Shown here: piece after piece, positions 50,130 through 58,596 of the stretch
Numbering within the stretch: position 1 is the stretch's first letter
Layout: each line of letters begins with the position of its first letter
NCBI GenBank assembly: GCA_965217625.1
Contig: OZ244557.1
Span: 1,364,001-1,428,000, forward strand
Length of the DNA stretch: 64,000 nucleotides
DNA from: TK10-74A sp965217625
Lineage (GTDB): Bacteria; Chloroflexota; Dehalococcoidia; Bin125
Direction of reading: 5' to 3'
Program-made: the position numbers and the translations under genes
Notes under the pieces: model-generated
The model's database searches: none
Told to the model about the DNA's origin: nothing
Seen by the model: the letters and a program-made list of their open reading frames with translations, nothing else

Positions 50130-51074
50130 ATGACGACCGACCTGCCCGCGCCCACCCTGCCCCTCGACTGCCTGGCGCACTGGGCGGATCTGCCCGCCGG
50201 GATGACCCTGGTCGAGACGCCGGGTGTCAGCGTCGCGGCCGACGACACGGTCTACCTGCTCACCCGCAACCCGGCCAACCCGGTCATCGTGCTCGACGCC
50301 GGCGGGGCGTTCCAGCGGACGTTCGGGGCGGGCACGTTCACGAACCGCACGCACGCCATCCTGGCCGCCGACGACGGCTTCATCTACTGCGCCGACGACG
50401 GATCGCACACGATCACGAAGTGGACGCCGGCGGGCGAGCTGCTGCTGACGATCGGCAGGCCGCACGAGCCGGCGCCGCGCTTCAGCGGCCAGCCGTTCAA
50501 TCGGCCGACCGACATCGCCATCGCCGAAGACGGCGCCATCTTCATCAGCGACGGCTACGGCAACGCGCGGGTGCACAAGTACTCCCCCAGCGGTGAGCAT
50601 CTGCTGTCCTGGGGCGCGCCGGGGATCGACCCCGGCCAGTTCCTCTGCCCGCACAACATCGCGCTGCGCGGCGATCGCGTGTACGTGGCGGACCGGGAGG
50701 CGCACCGCGTGCAGATCTTCGACCTCGACGGGGGGCTGGTGACGATGTGGAACAACGTCCACCGGCCCTGCGGGCTGAGCGTGGGCCCGGACGGACACAT
50801 CTACATCGGGGAGCTCAACGGGGTGGCGCTGATGGACGGGGCGCTCGGCATCGGGCACCGCGTCAGCGCCTACGACGCGGCGGGCACGCTGCTGGGCCGC
50901 TACGGCGACCCCGAGGAGGGCAGCGAGCCGGGCCGGTTCATCGCGCCGCACGCGATCGCCGTCGATTCCCGCGGCGACGTGTATGTGGGCGAGGTCTCCT
51001 ACACGATCCGGGGCAGTCACCTCGATCCCCCGCGGGAATTGCCCAGCCTGAAGAAGCTACGGCGGACCGGCTAG
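50130..51074 (+). CDS. NHL-repeat beta-propeller, peptidyl-hydroxyglycine lyase-like
   Basis: 314 residues without signal peptide. NHL-type blades are visible: GVSVAADDTVYLLTRNPANP, PTDIAIAEDGAIFISDGYGN, PHNIALRGDRVYVADREAHR, PCGLSVGPDGHIYIGELNG and PHAIAVDSRGDVYVGEVSYT. The order G-Q-F-x-x-P-H-N-I (here GQFLCPHNIA) and R-F-I-A-P-H-A-I-A is that of peptidyl-alpha-hydroxyglycine alpha-amidating lyase-like propellers, where His residues bind metal. Many bacterial relatives have unknown substrates. It is divergent from the redoxin gene with a 130-bp shared upstream region. Confidence 0.82.
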   Translation: MTTDLPAPTLPLDCLAHWADLPAGMTLVETPGVSVAADDTVYLLTRNPANPVIVLDAGGAFQRTFGAGTFTNRTHAILAADDGFIYCADDGSHTITKWTPAGELLLTIGRPHEPAPRFSGQPFNRPTDIAIAEDGAIFISDGYGNARVHKYSPSGEHLLSWGAPGIDPGQFLCPHNIALRGDRVYVADREAHRVQIFDLDGGLVTMWNNVHRPCGLSVGPDGHIYIGELNGVALMDGALGIGHRVSAYDAAGTLLGRYGDPEEGSEPGRFIAPHAIAVDSRGDVYVGEVSYTIRGSHLDPPRELPSLKKLRRTG

Positions 51075-51871
51075 GCGCCGGCCGACAGCCGCGCGACGAC
51101 CTCGCCGACGCCGGCCGCGCGGACCACGGCCGTCTGACCTGGGCGGGCGGGGGTCGGCGCCGCGGCGGCGCCCGTCGTGACTATCTGGCCCGCCTCCAGC
51201 CCGAAGCCGCGCGCCGAGAGGTCGTTGGCCATCGCCAACAGGACGCCCAGCGGGTCGCAGCGGGCGTCGCCCTCCAGCCCCCGCGCGACGCACTCGCCGT
51301 CGATGAGCAGTTCCACGTCCAGCGCCGATAGTTGGCGGTCGGCCCAGTCGTCGATGGCGGGGCCGACCACCAGGCTGCCGACGGCGAACCCGCCCGCGAC
51401 GATGCTGGGCAGCCCCACGGCGGGACCGTCGGCGAAGGGGAAGTTGACGGCCTCAATGACCAGGTGCGCGCCGGCGACGGCGTCGCGGACCTCGGCCATC
51501 GTGTAGGGATCCGGCCGCGAGGGCAGCCCCGTCGCCACCCGGAACGCGACCTCGGCCTCCATGACGCACAGGTGGTACGTCGCGCCGTCCAGGTCGGCCG
51601 GGCTCTCGCACAGCACGCCCGGGAAGAGCGGCGCGACGGGGGGCGTCGCGAGGCCCGCGTCGCGCAGTTGCGCGGCGCTCGACGCGCCGGCCTTCCAGCC
51701 GTCGGGGCGCGTGTCGGCCGGGCTGCGGGTCGCCTGCGCGATGCGGTAGGCGTCGCCGATCGTGGCCGGGCGGCAGGCCTCGGGGAAGGCGGGCAGCGGC
51801 CCTCCGCGCGCCCGCGCCTGCGCCAGGAACGCGACCGCGTCCGCGACCTGGTCATCGGTGAGTTGCGGCAT
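51071..51871 (-). CDS. 2-keto-4-pentenoate hydratase/2-oxo-acid decarboxylase family (FAH fold)
   Basis: 266 residues. ATG 51871 is preferred over the more upstream start because conserved sequence begins MPQLTDDQVADAVAFLAQAR. AYRIAQATRSPADTRPDGWK is the N-terminal part; VMEAEVAFRVATGLPSR contains the E-x-E metal ligands. EAVNFPFADGPAVGLPSIVA, LGVLLAMANDLSARGFGLE and GQIVTTGAAAAPTPARPGQT complete the FAH barrel. Such enzymes hydrate 2-hydroxypentadienoate or decarboxylate 4-oxalocrotonate in aromatic meta-cleavage pathways. It converges on the propeller gene with a 4-bp overlap. Confidence 0.85.
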   Translation of the reverse strand: MPQLTDDQVADAVAFLAQARARGGPLPAFPEACRPATIGDAYRIAQATRSPADTRPDGWKAGASSAAQLRDAGLATPPVAPLFPGVLCESPADLDGATYHLCVMEAEVAFRVATGLPSRPDPYTMAEVRDAVAGAHLVIEAVNFPFADGPAVGLPSIVAGGFAVGSLVVGPAIDDWADRQLSALDVELLIDGECVARGLEGDARCDPLGVLLAMANDLSARGFGLEAGQIVTTGAAAAPTPARPGQTAVVRAAGVGEVVARLSAGA

Positions 51872-52008
51872 GATCTGTCTCCTCGGTGATCGTGGGATGG
51901 GGGTCGCCCGCATTGTAGGCGTAGGGGGCCGGGAAGGGCGCAGATCGATCGGTAGCGGTGGGGGAGGGGGACGGGGCCGGAGTACGTGCGGTTGCGTCTG
52001 GAATATCC

Positions 52009-52034
52009 GACCATGGTCGTGACCATGGTATAGT
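52009..52034 (+). promoter_or_regulatory. Tandem palindromic operator and -10 box of the vapBC-like operon
   Basis: GACCATGGTC, two bases, GACCATGGTATAGT: two CCATGG-centred palindromes in a row, the second running into TATAGT (a -10 box). This layout suits autorepression by the antitoxin, alone or in complex with its toxin. The ATG is 32 bp on. Confidence 0.6.
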
Positions 52035-52065
52035 ATGGGTCACGGAGCGAAGCGGGGAGGACGCT

Positions 52066-52350
52066 ATGCAGCCAGATCGCGACCGGACGCCCGGTGCCCG
52101 CACCATCACGGCCTCCGAGTTCAAGGCGAAGTGCCTCAAGCTCATGGACGATGTGGCGGAGAGCGGCGAGGAGATCGTCATCACCAAGTACGGCCGCCCG
52201 GTCTCCCGGCTTGCGCCATACCGGCCGAAGCCCCAGGGCGCGCCTTGGGGCCGTGACCGGGACATCATTCAGATTCACGGCGATCTCGTCGCGCCGATCG
52301 GTGTGGAGTGGGAAGCCGAATCCGACCCCGATCGCGTGCTCAACCCGTGA
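52066..52350 (+). CDS. Phd/YefM-type antitoxin
   Basis: 94 residues from the ATG at 52066, six bases after GGGGAGG. RTITASEFKAKCLKLMDDVA, then GEEIVITKYGRPVSRLAPY is the Phd/YefM fold (A-x-E-F-K-x-x-x-L-x-x-x-D and I-T-x-x-G-x-P-V). It binds operator DNA with its N-terminus. The C-terminal tail (RDRDIIQIHGDLVAPIGVEW) would wrap the toxin. Its stop overlaps the toxin start (GTGA), giving coupled synthesis. Confidence 0.88.
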   Translation: MQPDRDRTPGARTITASEFKAKCLKLMDDVAESGEEIVITKYGRPVSRLAPYRPKPQGAPWGRDRDIIQIHGDLVAPIGVEWEAESDPDRVLNP

Positions 52351-52745
52351 TCCTGCTCGATACCCACGTGCTGATCTGGCTGCTCTTCGAAGACCGCCGT
52401 GTCGGCCGCCGCGCCCGCCGTGCCATCGACCGGGCCTGGGCCGCAGGCGAGGCCGCCGTCTCCGCCATCACCTTCTGGGAGGTCGCGATGCTGCACGACA
52501 AGCGCAGAATGACGCTCCTGCGCGATGTCGCTTCCTGGCGCGCGGGCCTGCTTCGCGACGGCCTCGTCGAGATCCCCGTGGACGGCGAGATCGCCACCCG
52601 CGCCGGCTTCCTGCGCGACCTGCCCGGCGAACCCGCCGACCGCCTGATCGTCGCCACCGCGCTGGCGGGGCACCGGCTGGTGACCGCCGATCAGTCCATC
52701 CTCGACTGGCCGGGCGCGCTGGGCCGGCTGGACGCGACCGAGTGA
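52347..52745 (+). CDS. PIN-domain ribonuclease toxin (VapC type)
   Basis: 132 residues from a GTG at 52347 overlapping the antitoxin stop. The four acidic PIN residues are visible: Asp in VILLDTHVLIWLL, Glu in ITFWEVAML, Asp in EPADRLIVATALA, and Asp in HRLVTADQSILDW. It would cleave RNA, often tRNA or rRNA, when the antitoxin is lost. The motifs are complete, so it should be active. Confidence 0.9.
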   Translation: MILLDTHVLIWLLFEDRRVGRRARRAIDRAWAAGEAAVSAITFWEVAMLHDKRRMTLLRDVASWRAGLLRDGLVEIPVDGEIATRAGFLRDLPGEPADRLIVATALAGHRLVTADQSILDWPGALGRLDATE

Positions 52746-52818
52746 CCCAGGCGTTGCGCGCTGCGTGCCTCCGTGGGCGGTCCGCGGTCCGGGAGGGCGG
52801 AAGCCGTCCCCGGGCATC

Positions 52819-52846
52819 CTGCGCCGCGCGCGGGCGCGCGGCGCAG
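52819..52846. terminator. Strong GC hairpin between convergent genes
   Basis: CTGCGCCGCGCGC, GG, GCGCGCGGCGCAG: a perfect 13-bp stem. It lies between the PIN toxin stop (52745) and the stop of the reverse-strand ProX-like gene (52867), and may serve both. Confidence 0.6.
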
Positions 52847-52866
52847 GAGATTGAGCAGCGGCCGGT

Positions 52867-53940
52867 CTACGACGCCTCGGGCCAGCCGGCGGGGATTTCG
52901 CCGTCGTCGAGCGCGGCGCGAATCTTCTCGGCGGCGTCCTCGGTCACCCAAGTGCTCCAGACGGCCTCGTTCGAGCTGAGCCACCAGAGCGCGGCGTCGT
53001 TGGCGTCGGCGCCCGCGTTGTTGTTGAGCCAGTCGGCCACGGCGCGGTACTTCGTGACATCGAAGGTCCAGCCGCGCAGCATCGCGACGACGTCCGGGGC
53101 GCCGGTGACGACGTCGGGGTGCACGGCGATCAGGATGGTGGCATCCTTGTAGGCGCAGGCCTTGCTGGTGAACCAGCACTCGTCTGTGTAGGCGGGCTCC
53201 TCGAGCCGCACCAGATCCAGCAACAGCGCGGGTTCGTTGGTGCCCCACTGGTAGCCCAGCCAGGGCTCGCCCTTCTCATAGGCGCCGATGAGGTCGGCGT
53301 TGAGCGCGGCGCCGTCGCCGGGGGCGATGATCTCGATGTGAGCGGCGAGCCCATACCCCTCGACCTGCGCGGCGTTCACTTCCTCGCAGGACCAGCCGAT
53401 CACACAGGAGACCAGCCGCGCCTTGCCACCGGTCTCGGCGGTGGCGAACAGCGCCTTGAACTGGTCGTCCTGGAGGTCGTCGATGTGGTCGAGATCCGGG
53501 TACTCCGCCTGCAGGTAGGCGGGGATGACGAAGGCGGACTGCCAGTCGCTGCCGAGGCTCGGGCCCAGCGACACGACCTCCCCGGCGGCCTGCGCCTCGG
53601 CCCAGGCCTCGGCCTGGTTGGGCAGCCAGATCTCCATCGTGATGTGTGTGTCGCCGCGCCGGAGCCCCTGGAACAGCGGCAGCGTCCCGCCCAGGACGAC
53701 GTCGGTCGGGTAGTCGTAGCCCATCTCGACGAGGTACTGGGCGATGCGGTTTTGGACCTGTGCGCTGGTCCAGTTGAGGTCGCTGAAGACGAGCGTCTCC
53801 TTGTCGTCGCCGGAGTCGCCGCCCCCGCAGGCGGCCGCGACCGCCAGGGCGAGCATCGCGATCACGGCGATCAGGATGAGGGCGAACCTGCCAGGTCGCC
53901 GAATGCCTCTGTGGTGGATGTCGTCGCGCTGTGGATGCAT
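52867..53940 (-). CDS. Glycine betaine/proline-type ABC substrate-binding lipoprotein (ProX-like)
   Basis: 357 residues. RFALILIAVIAMLALAVAAAC is a lipoprotein signal (Cys near 39) followed by the GGGDSGDDKE linker. The ligand domain has FSDLNWTSAQVQNRIAQYLV, then GGTLPLFQGLRRGDTHITME and IWLPNQAEAW, typical of OpuAC/ProX-type quaternary-amine receptors with their aromatic cage (GYQWGTNEPALL and ECWFTS regions). ATG 53940 has an AAAGGA site. It is the last gene of a ProV-ProW-ProX operon. Glycine betaine, proline betaine or choline are likely ligands. Confidence 0.88.
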   Translation of the reverse strand: MHPQRDDIHHRGIRRPGRFALILIAVIAMLALAVAAACGGGDSGDDKETLVFSDLNWTSAQVQNRIAQYLVEMGYDYPTDVVLGGTLPLFQGLRRGDTHITMEIWLPNQAEAWAEAQAAGEVVSLGPSLGSDWQSAFVIPAYLQAEYPDLDHIDDLQDDQFKALFATAETGGKARLVSCVIGWSCEEVNAAQVEGYGLAAHIEIIAPGDGAALNADLIGAYEKGEPWLGYQWGTNEPALLLDLVRLEEPAYTDECWFTSKACAYKDATILIAVHPDVVTGAPDVVAMLRGWTFDVTKYRAVADWLNNNAGADANDAALWWLSSNEAVWSTWVTEDAAEKIRAALDDGEIPAGWPEAS

Positions 53941-53954
53941 GTCAGTGTCCTTTC

Positions 53955-55031
53955 TCAACCTGCGGTTAAGCGCTCCCTGTTTTCCGCACCGATCGACTGC
54001 GTAAGCCGATCGATGATAATCGCGAGGAACACGATCGCGAGGCCCGCGATCACTCCGTTCCCCGACTGATTCTTCTGCAACGCCCGGAGGACGTCGTCGC
54101 CGAGGCCTCCCGCGGCCACCATACTAGCAATAGTGACCATCGCAAGGGCCATCAGCGTGGTTTGATTGATGCCGGCCATGATCGTGGGCAACGCCATGGG
54201 GATCTGCACCTTCGTCAGCACCTGGCGGGGCGACGACCCGAACGCCTGCGCGGCCTCGATGACCTCGGGGGAGACTTGGCGGATCCCGAGATTCGTGAGG
54301 CGGATGACGGGGGGCACCGCGTAGATGACGGTCGCGAAGATGCCGGCCGGCTTGCCCAGGCCGAAGAAGAGGATGCCGGGCAGCAGATAGACGAAGCTGG
54401 GCATCGTCTGCATGGCGTCGAGGATGGGACGCATGAGGTTGTCGGCGAGGCGGTTGCGGGCGCCGAGCACGCCGAGCGGCAGGCCGATGGCCAGCGCCAC
54501 GACCACCGCCACCGCGATCAGCGCGATGGTGTCGATGGCGTTCGGCCAGAGGCCCATGAGACCGATGTAGATCAAGGCGAGCGCCGTGAAGCCCAGCAGG
54601 CTCCAGCGCCCCACCGCGAAGGCCAGGAGCGCCAGTCCGACCACGACGACCGGCCAGGGCGTCCACTTGAGCGCGTCTTCGATGTAGATGAGCGCGTAGG
54701 TGATCCCATCGCTGACGCTGGCGAACAGCCAGTCGCCCTCTTCAGTCAGCCAGGAGACCGCATCGTCGATGGCGTCGCCGCTGACTTCGCGCACCGTCCG
54801 GTCCAGGGTCACGGTGCGACCCTCGCCGGCGGGCTGCTCGGACTGCGAGACGGTGGTGGGGAACTCCATCTCCGGACCCCAGATCAGCAGGGTCGCGATC
54901 AGCACGACGATCACCGCCGCCACCGGCGTCAGCCAGGGGCGGTCGGCGCGGAGCGCCACCAGCCGGGTCCACGCAGAGGCAGGCTCGGAGTCGCTTGGCG
55001 GATCGTGCGTGTCGCCCGCCCGGGCCATCAT
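53955..55031 (-). CDS. Glycine betaine/proline-type ABC permease (ProW-like)
   Basis: 358 residues. One N-terminal helix (WLTPVAAVIVVLIATLLIWG) precedes a periplasmic loop of about 55 residues. The core permease follows with PVVVVGLALLAFAVGRWSLL, LIAVAVVVALAIGLPLGVLG, MQTMPSFVYLLPGILFFGLG and VIRLTNLGIRQVSPEVIEAA. The EAA loop EAAQAFGSSPRQVLTKVQIP contacts the ATPase. The ending with IIDRLTQSIG is usual. It overlaps the ProV stop by four bases (ATGA) and is 14 bp from ProX. Confidence 0.92.
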   Translation of the reverse strand: MMARAGDTHDPPSDSEPASAWTRLVALRADRPWLTPVAAVIVVLIATLLIWGPEMEFPTTVSQSEQPAGEGRTVTLDRTVREVSGDAIDDAVSWLTEEGDWLFASVSDGITYALIYIEDALKWTPWPVVVVGLALLAFAVGRWSLLGFTALALIYIGLMGLWPNAIDTIALIAVAVVVALAIGLPLGVLGARNRLADNLMRPILDAMQTMPSFVYLLPGILFFGLGKPAGIFATVIYAVPPVIRLTNLGIRQVSPEVIEAAQAFGSSPRQVLTKVQIPMALPTIMAGINQTTLMALAMVTIASMVAAGGLGDDVLRALQKNQSGNGVIAGLAIVFLAIIIDRLTQSIGAENRERLTAG

Positions 55032-55915
55032 CCGGCCTCCAGACCGCTCGTGGCCGCGTCGGCCGCCGGGGGCGCCCGCAACTCGGCGATGTCCGCCGCG
55101 GACACGTCCCGCACGAAGTCGGCGACGTAGTCGTCGGCCGGGTGCGTGACGATCTCCTCGGCGTCGCCCTCCTGGACGATCGCGCCGTCGCGCATGATGG
55201 CCACCCGGTCGCCGAGCTTGATGGCCTCATTGAGGTCGTGGGTGATGAACACGATGGTCTTGCGCAGCTGGCCCTGGAGGGAGACCAGCTCGTCCTGCAT
55301 CCTGCGACGGATGAGCGGGTCCAGGCCGCTGAAGGGCTCGTCCATGATCAGCACGTCGGGGTCCACCGTCAGGGCCCGGGCGATGCCGACGCGCTGCTGC
55401 ATGCCGCCGCTCATCTCGTGCGGGTAGTAGCGCTCCCAGCCGTCCAGCCCAACCGTCTCGATGGCCTGCGCCGCCGCCTTGTTGCGCGTCGCCCGATCCA
55501 CGCCCTGGATCTCGAGGCCAAAGGCCACGTTGTCCAACACGCGCCGGTGCGGCAGCAACCCGTAGTGCTGGAAGACCATCGCAATCTTCCTACGGCGGAA
55601 TTCGGTGAGTTCTTGCGCACCATAGGTGAGGATGTCGTCGCCGTCAAAGCGGATCTCGCCCTGCGTCGGCTCCACGAGCCGGGTCAGGCATCGCGCCAGG
55701 GTGGATTTACCACTTCCCGAGAGACCCATTACCACGAAGGTCTCGCCGGCCTCGACGTCGAATGATACATCGCGCAGGGCGACGACCGCGCCCAGTTCGT
55801 CCTGTATCTCGTCTCTGGTCTTGGTTACGTTATCGGGTTCGAATACCTGATCGGCGTCATCGCCGAATACTTTCCACAGCCCTTGTACCTGTATCTGGGG
55901 GTCGCCCCGGCTCAT
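55028..55915 (-). CDS. Glycine betaine/proline-type ABC ATPase (ProV-like)
   Basis: 295 residues. Walker A is VMGLSGSGKSTLARCLTRLV (near 63-82), the Q-loop is KIAMVFQHYGLLPHRRVLDN, the signature EMSGGMQQRVGIARALTVD, Walker B VLIMDEPFSGLDPLIRRRM, and the switch His sits in VFITHDLNEAIKLGDRVAIM. An N-terminal segment with DDADQVFEPDNVTKTRDEI is longer than in simple ABC ATPases but usual in this group. There is no CBS domain pair at the C-terminus, unlike enterobacterial ProV or OpuAA, so the ionic-strength sensing known there may be absent. Confidence 0.92.
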   Translation of the reverse strand: MSRGDPQIQVQGLWKVFGDDADQVFEPDNVTKTRDEIQDELGAVVALRDVSFDVEAGETFVVMGLSGSGKSTLARCLTRLVEPTQGEIRFDGDDILTYGAQELTEFRRRKIAMVFQHYGLLPHRRVLDNVAFGLEIQGVDRATRNKAAAQAIETVGLDGWERYYPHEMSGGMQQRVGIARALTVDPDVLIMDEPFSGLDPLIRRRMQDELVSLQGQLRKTIVFITHDLNEAIKLGDRVAIMRDGAIVQEGDAEEIVTHPADDYVADFVRDVSAADIAELRAPPAADAATSGLEAG

Positions 55916-56070
55916 CGTATCTCCGCGAATGCAAACCTCGATACCCGATACACACGCGCGTATTGCGTGACGGTGGGACCTGCAATGGGGTGTCGCCGCC
56001 GAGCATAGCACGGATCGCCGCGACCCATGGCGCGGCCCGCCGCCGGCGGCCGCGACACGCCCTGCCGCGC

Positions 56071-57468
56071 CTAGTTGCGCGGCAGCCAGACGGGATCGTG
56101 CATCCCCGGCTGCACCGGGGGACCCCAGTGGGGGGTGATCCCGGAGAAGGCGATCGGGAAGCGGAGCCGGGTCAGCCTGCCGTACCCGGAATCGACGTCC
56201 TCGGAGAAGCGCTCGGCGAGTGCGAACCCGTACTCGGGGTCGACGCCGGTGATGTCGTGCGGCGTGCCGAGTCGGAGGAACCAGCTCGCTGTCTGGCCCA
56301 GCGACACCTTCACGTGCCAGGAGCCGCCCTCGACGGCGCGACGGCGCAGCGCCTCCAGCACGCCGTACGCGCCCCAGTAACCGGTGCCGTAGTCGTTCAT
56401 CGCCGCCGGCGGGCCGGCCCCCTCTATCTCGGCGGGGTTCTCGCTGAGCGCGTGGATGCCGCTCGCCGCCTGGACGTTGCCGTCGAAGCCGCGCTTCTCG
56501 TGCCAGGGGCCGCGCGGGCCGTAGGCGTTCTCCGAGAGATAGATGATGCCGGGGTTGCGGGCCGCGACGGCCTCCGCGCCCAGACCGCGGCGCGCCAGAC
56601 TCTGCGCGCGATACGACTGCGAGAACACGTCGGCGCCCTCGATCAGATTCCACATCGTCTCGACGCCGTCGGCGGTGTCCAGATCGACGAACGCGCGACG
56701 CTTGCCGTGGCCGGTGTCGACCTGCGCGCCCGCCATGTCCGGCACGTTGGGCGAGCCAACATGGAGCACGTCCGCGCCGAAGGCGGCCAGCGTGCGCGCG
56801 ATCGTCGGCCCCGCGAGGACGCGGGTCGCGTCCAAGACGCGCAGCCCGGCCAGCGGCGCCTCGCCGGCCGGCAGCGGTGTGGGCGGCACCTCGCCGATCT
56901 GCTCGATCTCCACGGCGGGCGAACCGGCCAGCAGGCGGCCCTGCGGGTGGCGCCGCCACTCCTCCTGGTCGCGCACGACGACGCCGGTCAACTGCGCGTC
57001 GACCAGCGCATCCTCCATCTCCGCCGCGTCGCGTGCGGCGACGTGAGCCGGGAGCGCGTCGACGTCGGCGCAGCCGAGCGCCGCCATGGTGCGCTCGACG
57101 ATGTGCGGGAAGCCGCTCAGCAGGTACAACAAGCGGCCGTCGCGGGTGGGGAAGATGCCCTGCCCGGGCGTGATCCCGATATCGAACGCTTCGGTGGCGG
57201 GGACGCCGTCGACCTTCAGCACCCACATGCTGCTGATCGAGACGAGGGCGTGGCCCACGTCGATCTCGATCGCCTGCCGCCGGCCGGTCTTGGCCGCCGC
57301 GATCTCGTCGATCGCGCCGGCGACGTTCGCCAGGACACTCGCCATGCCCGCGCCAAGGCGCAGCGGCGATGGGTACACCGGGTCGTCCACGCCGGTGAAC
57401 GTGATGCTGCTCGTCGTGGGTTCGACCCCGGCGGCGCGCATGATCTCCTGGAGGTCGCTCTGCTGCAT
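56071..57468 (-). CDS. CaiB/BaiF family CoA-transferase
   Basis: 465 residues. The order of parts is unusual. An N-terminal segment of about 210 residues (TTSSITFTGVDDPVYPSPLR, then IDEIAAAKTGRRQAIEIDVG and SGFPHIVERTMAALGCADVD) resembles the C-terminal half of a family III CoA-transferase. Then APLAGLRVLDATRVLAGPTI begins the usual N-terminal Rossmann-like part, with AAFGADVLHVGSP, GHGKRRAFVDLDTADG, NEYGxG-like AMNDYGTGYWGAYGVLEALR (catalytic Asp region) and the rest. So it looks like a fused or permuted member. It lies 42 bp after an alpha/beta hydrolase gene on the same strand. Confidence 0.85.
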   Translation of the reverse strand: MQQSDLQEIMRAAGVEPTTSSITFTGVDDPVYPSPLRLGAGMASVLANVAGAIDEIAAAKTGRRQAIEIDVGHALVSISSMWVLKVDGVPATEAFDIGITPGQGIFPTRDGRLLYLLSGFPHIVERTMAALGCADVDALPAHVAARDAAEMEDALVDAQLTGVVVRDQEEWRRHPQGRLLAGSPAVEIEQIGEVPPTPLPAGEAPLAGLRVLDATRVLAGPTIARTLAAFGADVLHVGSPNVPDMAGAQVDTGHGKRRAFVDLDTADGVETMWNLIEGADVFSQSYRAQSLARRGLGAEAVAARNPGIIYLSENAYGPRGPWHEKRGFDGNVQAASGIHALSENPAEIEGAGPPAAMNDYGTGYWGAYGVLEALRRRAVEGGSWHVKVSLGQTASWFLRLGTPHDITGVDPEYGFALAERFSEDVDSGYGRLTRLRFPIAFSGITPHWGPPVQPGMHDPVWLPRN

Positions 57469-57510
57469 GGCTCGTCTCCCGCTCGTGTGCCATCGGGGCC
57501 GTCTGACGCC

Positions 57511-58293
57511 CTACGGATAGGCCTCCGCCAGGAGCCCGTCGAGGATGACGTTGAACTCGCCGGGCAGCTCCCAGTAGACGGAGTGGCCGCCGGTGGGCAC
57601 CGAGACGTAGCGCGACCCCGGGACCATCCGGTGCGCCCGCTCGATCAGGTCCGGCGGGATGATCGCGTCGAATTCGCCGGCCAAGAAGATGACCGGCATC
57701 GTCAGCGCCGAGAGCTGATCCGGCGGCACGGCGCCGTCGTCCACGGTCCAGGTCAGGTTCGGCGGCAGCGGCGGGGTGAGGCCGCGCACCTGCTGGTAGA
57801 GGAAGACGCCGTTCGGGTTCCGCGCGAGATAGTCCGCGCCGACCATCATCGTGTCACCGCCCGCGCTGGCGTTGTCGGCTGCCTTCTTTAGGGCGACCTG
57901 CAGGTCGGCGATCAGCGCCGCATCCCCGATGCCCAGGAACGTGTCGGCCATCAGGAGAGCACGCACACGATCGGGATGCGCGACGGCGTAGGGCAAGACG
58001 GTGAACCCGCCCATCGATTGCCCCACGAGGACCGCATGCTCGACCCCCAGGTGATCCAGCAGCTCCTCCAGGTCCCGGCGAAACGCCCGTCGCCCCTCGC
58101 CCGACTCGTCGACGCTGCGCGCGAAGCCGCGATGGTCGAAGGTGATGCAGCGGTAGCGGTCGCGGAAGTGGGGCACCTGCTGCCACCAGCTGAGGTGGTT
58201 CCCGCCGGCCCCATGGGCAAAGACGATCGTGTTGGGGCCCTCCCCGTGCTCCTCGTAGTAGAGGCTGCCGCCGGTGACGGCCAAGCTACTCAT
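57511..58293 (-). CDS. Alpha/beta hydrolase
   Basis: 260 residues. HGAGGNHLSWWQQVPHF near 27-43 is the oxyanion-hole H-G. TFDHRGFARSVDESGEG follows. AVLVGQSMGGFTVLPYAVAH near 90-109 has the nucleophile Ser in G-Q-S-M-G-G. VIFLAGEFDAIIPPDLIERA gives the acid Asp, and GGHSVYWELPGEFN the catalytic His. It resembles haloperoxidase/carboxylesterase-like members of the fold, and is probably in an operon with the CoA-transferase. It may cleave an ester, lactone or C-C bond before CoA transfer. Confidence 0.88.
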   Translation of the reverse strand: MSSLAVTGGSLYYEEHGEGPNTIVFAHGAGGNHLSWWQQVPHFRDRYRCITFDHRGFARSVDESGEGRRAFRRDLEELLDHLGVEHAVLVGQSMGGFTVLPYAVAHPDRVRALLMADTFLGIGDAALIADLQVALKKAADNASAGGDTMMVGADYLARNPNGVFLYQQVRGLTPPLPPNLTWTVDDGAVPPDQLSALTMPVIFLAGEFDAIIPPDLIERAHRMVPGSRYVSVPTGGHSVYWELPGEFNVILDGLLAEAYP

Positions 58294-58323
58294 GGCTGCG
58301 CTCCTTCCTGTTTACCCGACTGC

Positions 58324-58501
58324 TTACCGGCTCCCGCGGAGCCGTGGATCCAAGACGTCACGCAGACGGTCTCCCATGAAATTCGCCGCCAGGACGAACA
58401 GCATGATCAGCACGCCGGGCAGGATCGCGTCGTCGCACGCCGCTCGGGTCAGCGTGCGGAGACCGGCGCGTTCCGGGGGGGGGTAGCAGTCGCTCGGTCA
58501 T
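58324..58501 (-). pseudogene. dppC-like permease gene with a large internal deletion
   Basis: The ATG at 58501 gives MTERLLPPP, like the start of the system 1 DppC (MTERAPAP). Near 58440, in another frame, the sequence becomes LPGVLIMLFVLAANFMGDRL followed by RDVLDPRLRGSR and a stop, the exact end of DppC-type permeases. Some 250 codons in between are gone. A run of nine G lies in the 5' part. It is the relic of a third dpp system, perhaps that of orphan receptor 3. Confidence 0.65.
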
Positions 58502-58596
58502 TCGGACGCCCCTCTGCGCTCATTGTATCCGCTGGCGGGGGCCAAATGTTCCTGCTGCCTGAGGGGTAGCGCCGCCCCCACCGGGCGATTCCACCC

